Shown here one piece after another: positions 1 to 5,814 of a stretch of DNA of 5,814 bases; position 1 is the stretch's first letter; each line of letters begins with the position of its first letter. Under the pieces are notes generated by a model. The model saw only the letters and a program-made list of their open reading frames with translations. It did no database searches and was not told the origin of the DNA. The translations under genes were made by a program, and so were the position numbers. The DNA is from Verrucomicrobiota bacterium (GTDB lineage: Bacteria > Verrucomicrobiota > Verrucomicrobiia > Opitutales > Opitutaceae): NCBI GenBank assembly GCA_023430565.1, contig JAEZAD010000180.1, positions 1-5,814 of the forward strand, written 5' to 3'.

Positions 1-117
1 GGCACCGCCGACGCGACGAATACGATCAACTCGCTCTCGAATCGCGATCAGATCAACCAATACCTCAGCGATCCTTCGAAAGAGCCCAAGGAACCGCTGA
101 TCGAGAAGATCAAGTAA
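1..117 (+). CDS. C-terminal end of an unidentified protein, first gene of the gsp operon (5' end outside window)
   Basis: Frame 1 is open from the window edge to a TAA at 115-117 and gives 38 residues ending in ...PLIEKIK. The tail is polar and charged, with several Asn, Asp and Lys and two Pro, and has no hydrophobic segment, so the protein ends in a soluble, probably flexible tail. I do not recognise the family from this fragment. Its stop is only 29 nt before the gspE start on the same strand, so it is very likely co-transcribed with it. Secretin gspD often precedes gspE, so a GspD C-terminus is the first hypothesis, but that rests on gene order alone. Codon use (many C- or G-ending codons) matches the following gene. 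That this is a real coding tail is fairly safe; its identity is open. Confidence 0.6.
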   Translation, partial: GTADATNTINSLSNRDQINQYLSDPSKEPKEPLIEKIK

Positions 118-146
118 ACCGCGCTCCCAGTCGCGCGCCTCGCCTC

Positions 147-1892
<1,746 letters not shown>

Positions 1893-1897
1893 GCCCG

Positions 1898-1926
1898 TTG
1901 ACAGGTCCTGCGTTCTGCCGAAACTC
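1898..1926 (+). promoter_or_regulatory. Weak candidate promoter for hicBA
   Basis: A perfect TTGACA lies at 1898-1903, in the 39-nt gap between the gspE stop and the hicB start. The hexamer 17 nt further on, at 1921-1926, is AAACTC, a poor match to TATAAT. If used, transcription would begin close to the hicB ATG at 1932 and give a nearly leaderless message. A chance match is quite possible. The tight spacing of the genes also allows simple read-through from gspE. Confidence 0.2.
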
Positions 1927-1931
1927 CGCTC

Positions 1932-2144
1932 ATGAAACGCGAGTTCAGTGTCGTGATCGAACGCGACTCCGCCGGCTTCTACGTTGCCTCGGTTCCTTCT
2001 CTTCCCGGCTGCCACACGCAGGCCAAATCACTCGACGTCCTCATGAAGCGGATCGGCGAAGCGATCGACCTTTGCCGCGAAGTTTACGGCGATCCTAAAA
2101 CGACGACTGAGTTCGTCGGAGTCCAAAAAATCGCCGTCGGCTGA
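1932..2144 (+). CDS. hicB: HicB-family antitoxin, short form (HicB_lk / UPF0150-like)
   Basis: This is the probable antitoxin that binds and blocks the HicA mRNA interferase encoded immediately downstream. The 70 aa show the HicB partial RNase H-like core: an N-terminal strand FSVVIERD, then GFYVASVPSLPGCHTQA, then a helix with SLDVLMKRIGEAIDLCREV. 'D-GFYVASVPSLPGC-T' is the family hallmark. The chain ends soon after the core, with no room for the helix-turn-helix or ribbon-helix-helix DNA-binding domain of longer HicB proteins, so it probably does not repress its own promoter directly. The start at 1932 is the only one that keeps the full first strand; no Shine-Dalgarno is visible. Its TGA (2142-2144) overlaps the hicA ATG by one base, giving translational coupling. 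GC is about 60% across the pair, against about 65% in samples of gspE, with more T-ending codons, which suggests acquisition. Confidence 0.88.
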   Translation: MKREFSVVIERDSAGFYVASVPSLPGCHTQAKSLDVLMKRIGEAIDLCREVYGDPKTTTEFVGVQKIAVG

Positions 2145-2368
2145 TGCCCAGGCATCCGAGACTGCGCGGCCGGGAGATCATTGCGGCACTTCGCCGCGGC
2201 GGCTTCGCGGTGAAACGGATCAAAGGCAGTCACCATTTTCTCCAACATAGCGACGGACGCGCCACCGTCGTTCCCGTCCACTCCGGCGAACAGATCGGAC
2301 CGGGCTTGTTCAATCGAATCCTTCGTGATGCCGATCTCACGCTCGAAGAGTTTATCGACCTGCTCTGA
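2144..2368 (+). CDS. hicA: HicA-family toxin, mRNA interferase (YcfA-like)
   Basis: HicA toxins are small dsRBD-like ribonucleases that cleave mRNA independently of the ribosome and are held inactive by HicB. This 74-aa protein carries the family signature in order: RGREIIAALRRGGF (residues 8-21), the KGSHHF motif (27-32) with the catalytic histidine, H30 by comparison with the family GSH motif, then TVVPVHSGEQIGPGLFNRIL (41-60). The length is typical and all key positions are present, so the toxin looks intact. The ATG overlaps the hicB stop (TGATG), so it is probably translated by coupling to the antitoxin. The stop at 2366-2368 is only 3 nt before the gspF ATG, which places the toxin inside the secretion operon. 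Antitoxin-first order is the reverse of the classic hicA-hicB arrangement but occurs in HicB_lk-type pairs. Confidence 0.9.
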   Translation: MPRHPRLRGREIIAALRRGGFAVKRIKGSHHFLQHSDGRATVVPVHSGEQIGPGLFNRILRDADLTLEEFIDLL

Positions 2369-2371
2369 CGC

Positions 2372-3628
2372 ATGCCCCGCTTCACCTACACCGCCCGCGA
2401 CCGCGCCGGCCAAAACGTGTCCGACACGCTCGAAGCCCCGAGCCGCCGCGACGCCCTGCGCCTCCTCGCCGCCCGCGGCCTCCAGGTGATTTCCACGAGC
2501 GAAGTCGCCGCCGGAAAATCCGCCAAATCGCCGAAGCCCACCGCCACGCCAGCCGTCATCGCCAAACCCTCCGGCCGCGCCGGCGCCCTCAATCGCAACC
2601 AACGTCTTCCTTTTCTCGACTCGCTTCACGATCTCATCACCAGCGGCATGTCCGCCGGCGAAGCCGTCCGTCTCCTCTCCACGCGCATCAAGGAGCCCAC
2701 GCTCCGCACGCTCTGCGCCGCCCTCTGGGAACGCCTCAGCGAAGGCGCGCCGCTCTCGCGCGCGATGTCCGATTTTCCCGCCGTCTTCGATCCCGCCACA
2801 ATCAACCTCATCCAGGCCGGCGAGGCCACCGGCTCGCTTCACGACACCCTCAGCCGCCTCATCGCCCACCTCAACGAACAGCGCGAACTCCGCCGCCAGC
2901 TCGTCGCCGCCCTCGCTTATCCGGTGTTCATGGTGTTCGTCGCGATCGGCGTCAGCATGTTCTTCCTGTTTTTTCTCCTCCCGCGACTCCAGACCTTGCT
3001 CGCCTCCCTCGGCAGCGAACTCCCGCTCTCCACCCGCCTGCTCGTCGGCACGTCGCAGTTCGCGCTGCACTACGGCCCGTTCATCGCCATCGGACTCGTG
3101 CTCGGCGGACTCGCCTTCTGGCGCTGGCGCCAAACCGAAGTCGGCCGCGCCGCCACCGACGCCTGGCTCCTCCGCCTCCCCCTCGTCGGCCCCTTCGTCA
3201 TCGCTCAATCCGTTCTCGCCTTCAGCCAGACTCTTTCCGTGCTCCTCGCCAACGGCATCACCGCCGCCGACGCCCTTCGCATGACCGAGCGCCAGATCTC
3301 GAATCGCGTTCACCGCCGCGCTTTCGACGAAGCCACCGATCGCGTCCTCGAAGGCGAATCGCTCTCGCTCGCGCTCACCCGCACCAACTGCTTCCCCGAC
3401 CTCGTCCTCGACCGACTCGCCGTCGGCGAAAACACCGGCAACGTCGTCCCGAGCCTTCAGAACATCGCGCAAAGCTACCAGAAGATCGTCACCAACAAGC
3501 TCAACCTCTTCACCAAGGTCATCGCGAGCGGCGTCCTTCTCATGGTCTTCGTGCTCGTCTGCTTCATCGCCGTCGCGATCGTCAGCGCCGTCTTCTCCGT
3601 CAGCAGCAGCTTCAACATCTCCGGCTGA
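2372..3628 (+). CDS. gspF: Type II secretion system inner-membrane platform protein GspF (PilC/PulF family)
   Basis: This is the polytopic inner-membrane protein on which the GspE ATPase acts to extract pseudopilins from the membrane and assemble them. At 418 aa it has the usual family length. It starts with the typical 'MPRFTYTARDRAGQ' strand and the 'SRRDALRLLAARGLQVI' helix (residues 24-40). A Lys/Pro/Ala-rich linker (about 45-72) leads to two homologous T2SSF domains, the first at about 79-203 with QAGEATGSL (148-156) and the second at about 280-405 with VGENTGNV (351-358). These paired 'GE-TG' motifs mark the internal duplication. Membrane segments are expected at about 182-204, 234-250 and 386-409. 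The ATG at 2372 is chosen because it begins the conserved N-terminus; no Shine-Dalgarno is seen, and translation may be coupled to hicA, which ends 3 nt before. The gene closes the operon, with repeat DNA and a convergent gene following. Confidence 0.95.
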   Translation: MPRFTYTARDRAGQNVSDTLEAPSRRDALRLLAARGLQVISTSEVAAGKSAKSPKPTATPAVIAKPSGRAGALNRNQRLPFLDSLHDLITSGMSAGEAVRLLSTRIKEPTLRTLCAALWERLSEGAPLSRAMSDFPAVFDPATINLIQAGEATGSLHDTLSRLIAHLNEQRELRRQLVAALAYPVFMVFVAIGVSMFFLFFLLPRLQTLLASLGSELPLSTRLLVGTSQFALHYGPFIAIGLVLGGLAFWRWRQTEVGRAATDAWLLRLPLVGPFVIAQSVLAFSQTLSVLLANGITAADALRMTERQISNRVHRRAFDEATDRVLEGESLSLALTRTNCFPDLVLDRLAVGENTGNVVPSLQNIAQSYQKIVTNKLNLFTKVIASGVLLMVFVLVCFIAVAIVSAVFSVSSSFNISG

Positions 3629-3638
3629 CGTCGACATG

Positions 3639-3707
3639 GTAGGTGGCGCGCTCGCCGCGCCACGTTCCACCGCTCACCACCCGTTGCGCGACAAGCGCGC
3701 CACCTAC
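3639..3707. repeat. Symmetric pair of REP-like palindromes (BIME-like element)
   Basis: The ends are a perfect 14-bp inverted repeat, GTAGGTGGCGCGCT (3639-3652) and AGCGCGCCACCTAC (3694-3707), which extends to 26 bp with three mismatches. Each half is a 25-bp unit made of GTAG followed by a stem-loop. Unit 1 (3639-3663) has stem GTGGCGCG / CGCGCCAC with loop CTCGC. Unit 2 (3683-3707, opposite orientation) has the same stem with one T/C mismatch and loop ACAAG (read on the plus strand). The spacer is 19 nt. A GTAG tetranucleotide at the foot of a palindrome, in facing pairs, is the known layout of REP elements mobilised by RAYT (TnpA_REP) transposases. The element begins 11 nt after the gspF stop, so the RNA hairpins may also protect the 3' end of the gsp message. 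No T-run follows, so it is not an intrinsic terminator. Confidence 0.75.
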
Positions 3708-3710
3708 TGC

Positions 3711-3808
3711 CCAGCGAGCCGTCCGCTCGACCGTGGCTGCGAGCACCAGCAAGCGGTCCACTCGACCGTGGCTACGAACGTGAGCGAGTGGATGAACCAC
3801 TCGACCGC
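3711..3808. repeat. About 2.8 copies of a 35-bp tandem repeat abutting the minus-strand gene's stop codon
   Basis: Unit 1 is 3711-3745 and unit 2 is 3746-3780. They share CCAGC, GTCC and the block CTCGACCGTGGCT at a fixed 35-bp offset, with scattered A/G and C/G differences. Unit 3 (3781-3808) is degenerate and truncated: it keeps AGCGAG at the same offset and CTCGACCG shifted by 4 nt. The array follows the REP-like pair directly and ends one base before the stop codon (3809-3811) of the convergent gene. With the REP pair it fills nearly all of the 180-bp intergenic gap. No protein-coding signal is seen in it. Confidence 0.7.
3785..3803 (-). other. Stem-loop just past the 3' end of the minus-strand gene
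   Basis: CGAGTGG (3785-3791) and CCACTCG (3797-3803) form a perfect 7-bp stem with a 5-nt loop. It starts 5 nt beyond the minus gene's stop codon in its direction of transcription. No T-tract follows on either strand, so it may be a mRNA 3'-end stabiliser or a weak transcription end point rather than a proper intrinsic terminator. A second CCACTCG at 3758-3764 could pair with the same CGAGTGG as an alternative stem with a 20-nt loop. Confidence 0.35.
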
Positions 3809-5725
3809 TCAATCCGCATCGAACACCTCGACGAGCACGATCCCCGCCCCATCGTCGCGCCCGCGTGAAATAAAACTATAAACGCCCGGTCGCAGCTTGA
3901 GCAGCATCGCCGACGAATTCGCATCGAAACTCACCAGCGCGCCCGCCCCGATCCGCGCGCCCTCGGTCACGATCGCCGACCCGTTCGCGTTCTGAGCCCA
4001 GTTATCATTGATCGCAATCACCGGCACGCCCGCGTGCAGCTCAACCGTTGGATTACCCATCACACTCGCCTCCGCGAGACCTTGTGTCGTCAACGTCGGC
4101 CCCACCGCGCGCACGAGCACCTGCTTCGTGCCTTCGCCCGTCACCACAAATCCGCCGATCGGCACACGATTGCCTCCTTCGCCATAGGCCCGCGTCGCGA
4201 TCCCTTTGAAGGTCGAATCCTCGTTGCTCAAATCCGCATCATACACCTCGAGCAGCACGATGCCCGAGCTGCCGTTCTTGCCCGAAACGATGAACGTATA
4301 CGCGCCCGGGTTCAGCGTCGTCAGCAACGCCGCCGACGTCGTGTCCGAGCTCTGTAACGGCGTCGCGCCGATTTGCGCCCCAACCGTCGTGATCTCCGCC
4401 GCGTTGTCGTTTGTCGTCCAGTTGTCGTTCTCCGCCACCACCGGCGCCCCGCGATGCAGCTCCACCACCGGATCGCTCAACAACTCCGACTCCGCCAAGC
4501 CCTGCGCCGCCAGCGATGGCCCCACCGCGCGGATCAACACCCGCTTCGGTGCTGTGCCCCCGATCACAAACCCGCCGATCGGCACACGGTCTCCCGTGCT
4601 GCAATACGCCCGCGTCGCAATGCTCGCGAAGCGCAGCCGCCCCGCACCCACTCCCCCCGGCGTCTGCACGCGCATCGCCGCCGTCGGCGCCGACGCACTC
4701 CCGCCATTCACCGCTGAAACCCGATAAAAATACGTCGTGTTCGCCGCGGCTGTGGTGTCCACATACGAGGTCGATCCCGCGAGATCGAAGCTCGTCAGCC
4801 CCGCGCCAAACGTCTCATCCATCGCCCGCTCCAACTTGTAACCTGTCGGCGCCGTCCCCGTGACCGGTGCGAGCCACGACACCGTCACCTCCGTCCCACT
4901 CGATGCAAACGCCCCCGCATTCGGCGGCGTGTTCGGCGCACCCGCCCCGGGCGTAGTCACCGTCAGCGTTGCCCCGCTGCTCGTCGCCGATCCCGCCGCA
5001 TTCGTGGCGACCGCGGTGTAAACACCCGCCGCCGACGCCTGCACGTTGCTCAACGTCAGCGTCGTTCCCGTCTGGCCCGCCATATCCGCACCGTCCTTTC
5101 GCCACTGCAAGGTCGGCGCCGGAATGCCGGACGCCGCCACCGTGAACGTCACGTCCGCGCCGACGTTCACCGTCTGACTTTGCGGCTGGGTCGTGATGCC
5201 CGGCGCCGTGTCCGACGAGCCGCCCGTCACATTGATCGTATAGTTGTAGTCGGGCGTGGACGTCGACGTCGGCGTATCCGTCGCCTTCAGGGTCAGAACG
5301 TAGCTGCCCGCCGCCGTCGGCGTGCCGCTCAACGTGAGCGTCGCCCCGGCGATCGTGCCGCTCGTCGCACCGCCTTGAAACGTGAGCCCCGGCGGCACTG
5401 CGCCCCCCACGGTCCAGGTCTCCGGCTCCGACAGCGTCCCCGTGATGCTGAAACCGATCGTCACCGGCGTGCCCGCCGTCGCCGCAAACGGACTCGGACT
5501 CGTCGTCGCCAGCTGCGTCGCGCCCGCCAGCGAATGCACCGCACCGAGCGACGCCGCGACTGCGGCAAACGACTTCAGCACCGCCCCGATCGGCGACGCC
5601 AAAACGAATTCCTCGGTCGCGATCAAAACACGAACCACGGGCGTGCGCTGCAGCAGCGCGAGCAACGTGACAGTCGGCAGGTTCAGCCAGCGCAGATGGC
5701 GCATGACGGGTCGCAGGATTTTCAT
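3809..5725 (-). CDS. Exported multidomain protein with Ig-like and FN3 domains and two tandem C-terminal modules
   Basis: This is a probable secreted or surface protein of 638 aa; no catalytic residues are recognisable and no enzymatic function is claimed. Residues 1-70 are an unusual basic-hydrophobic leader (hydrophobic parts about 16-25 and 48-68) that ends in SLAGA, a plausible cleavage site. Residues about 71-167 resemble a putative-Ig (He_PIG) domain: VPPGLTF, LSGTPTAAGSYVLTLKATD. Residues 176-257 are an I-set-like Ig domain (QPQSQTVNVGADVTFTV, LQWRKDG, Y236). Residues about 266-356 are FN3-like (VSWLAP, GYKLER, TYFYRVSAVN). Residues 366-498 and 506-638 are two copies of one module: TRAY, RVPIGGFV, a 'VLxRAVGPxL' strand, VELH, NDNW, and a final LLEVYDAD / LVEVFDAD. 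The start is fixed by a good Shine-Dalgarno. The gene is convergent to the gsp operon, whose secretion machine could in principle export it, but that link is only proximity. Ig, FN3 and module folds suggest adhesion or polymer binding. Confidence 0.88.
   Translation of the reverse strand: MKILRPVMRHLRWLNLPTVTLLALLQRTPVVRVLIATEEFVLASPIGAVLKSFAAVAASLGAVHSLAGATQLATTSPSPFAATAGTPVTIGFSITGTLSEPETWTVGGAVPPGLTFQGGATSGTIAGATLTLSGTPTAAGSYVLTLKATDTPTSTSTPDYNYTINVTGGSSDTAPGITTQPQSQTVNVGADVTFTVAASGIPAPTLQWRKDGADMAGQTGTTLTLSNVQASAAGVYTAVATNAAGSATSSGATLTVTTPGAGAPNTPPNAGAFASSGTEVTVSWLAPVTGTAPTGYKLERAMDETFGAGLTSFDLAGSTSYVDTTAAANTTYFYRVSAVNGGSASAPTAAMRVQTPGGVGAGRLRFASIATRAYCSTGDRVPIGGFVIGGTAPKRVLIRAVGPSLAAQGLAESELLSDPVVELHRGAPVVAENDNWTTNDNAAEITTVGAQIGATPLQSSDTTSAALLTTLNPGAYTFIVSGKNGSSGIVLLEVYDADLSNEDSTFKGIATRAYGEGGNRVPIGGFVVTGEGTKQVLVRAVGPTLTTQGLAEASVMGNPTVELHAGVPVIAINDNWAQNANGSAIVTEGARIGAGALVSFDANSSAMLLKLRPGVYSFISRGRDDGAGIVLVEVFDAD
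3812..4210 (-). repeat. C-terminal module, copy 2 (133 residues)
   Basis: Encodes residues 506-638 and is homologous to residues 366-498 at a constant offset of 140 codons (420 bp). Shared landmarks are F-x2-IATRAY, RVPIGGFV, VLVRAVGPTL (VLIRAVGPSL in copy 1), QGLAE, VELH, NDNW, L-PG-Y-FI and GIVL-EV-DAD. Most of the DNA has diverged, but CCGCCGATCGGCACACG is identical at 4152-4168 and 4572-4588, 420 bp apart. Confidence 0.85.
4232..4630 (-). repeat. C-terminal module, copy 1 (133 residues)
   Basis: Encodes residues 366-498, linked to copy 2 by a 7-residue spacer. It contains the only cysteine in the protein (C375), where copy 2 has Gly. I recognise the 'GGFVI-G...KRVLIRAVGPSL...NDNW' pattern as common at the C-termini of large verrucomicrobial surface proteins, but I cannot give it a family accession with confidence. 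Confidence 0.85.
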
Positions 5726-5733
5726 GACACAGG

Positions 5734-5740
5734 TCCTCTC
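5734..5740 (-). promoter_or_regulatory. Shine-Dalgarno sequence for the minus-strand Ig/FN3 gene
   Basis: Read on the minus strand the sequence is GAGAGGA, ending 8 nt before the ATG at 5725-5723. This supports that start. None of the plus-strand genes in the window has a comparable ribosome binding site. Confidence 0.7.
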
Positions 5741-5814
5741 GATGTGCGGAAACGCTTCGGAACGCCCGAAACCATTTCCTCCGACCCGCCCCGATCAACC
5801 CGCCATCCGTAACG
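5741..5814 (-). other. Upstream region of the minus-strand gene, nothing certain
   Basis: These 74 bases should hold the promoter of the Ig/FN3 gene. Read on the minus strand there is a TTGATC, but the hexamer 17 nt downstream (ATGGTT) is a poor -10, so I call no promoter. No gene, palindrome or repeat is evident. Confidence 0.3.

Noticed and set aside
2084..3670. Long minus-strand reading frame (528 codons) opposite hicA and gspF
   Set aside because: Same effect: a Glu/Gly/Ala/Asp-rich product without a family pattern, antisense to well-supported genes, and it runs into the repeat region.
3639..3707. Intrinsic terminator after gspF
   Set aside because: The hairpins are strong and GC-rich but no T-run follows either stem on either strand; the GTAG-footed paired structure fits a REP element better.
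3711..3808. CRISPR array
   Set aside because: The 35-bp period is direct tandem repetition with no unique spacers, and there are no cas genes nearby.
3636..3881. Plus-strand reading frame (81 codons) across the repeat region
   Set aside because: It is made of the REP-like palindrome and the 35-bp repeats and then runs into the antisense of the Ig/FN3 gene; no start signal and no protein-like pattern.
4815..5798. Minus-strand reading frame (327 codons) overlapping the start of the Ig/FN3 gene in another frame
   Set aside because: Arg/Gly/Ala/His/Asp-rich, no domains, and the overlapping frame has Ig and FN3 domains with a proper Shine-Dalgarno.

Overview
The window is GC-rich (about 60-70% in the stretches I counted) with strongly C-ending codons. 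Its gene content fits a verrucomicrobial genome, most likely Opitutaceae. The main pointer is the minus-strand protein at the right: an Ig/FN3 protein ending in two copies of a 'TRAY...RVPIGGFV...KxVLxRAVGPxL...NDNW' module that I associate with Verrucomicrobiota. The lineage is inferred from style and domain content, not from a marker gene.

Layout. Positions 1-2368 and 2372-3628 are one compact plus-strand operon: the last 38 codons of an unidentified gene (1-117), a GspE-type secretion/pilus assembly ATPase (147-1892), a HicB-like antitoxin and a HicA toxin (1932-2368), and the inner-membrane platform protein GspF (2372-3628). GspE and GspF act together: the cytoplasmic hexameric ATPase works against the polytopic platform protein to drive pseudopilus (or pilus) assembly. 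The hicBA pair sits between these two partners, 39 nt after gspE and only 3 nt before gspF, and has lower GC and more mixed codon use. It looks like a later arrival that did not break the operon.

The 180-bp convergent gap 3629-3808 is almost entirely repeat DNA. It holds a symmetric 69-bp pair of REP-like units, each a GTAG tetranucleotide at the foot of an 8-bp stem with a 5-nt loop, followed by about 2.8 copies of a 35-bp tandem repeat that runs right up to the stop codon of the next gene.

Positions 5725-3809 (minus strand) encode a 638-residue exported multidomain protein: an unusual ~70-residue N-terminus, a putative Ig (He_PIG-type) domain, an I-set Ig domain, FN3, then two 133-residue modules. 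It has the only clear Shine-Dalgarno sequence in the window.

The most notable points are the toxin-antitoxin pair inside a secretion operon, a heptanucleotide repeat array translated in frame inside the N-terminal domain of GspE, and the REP pair with the architecture of RAYT-mobilised elements.
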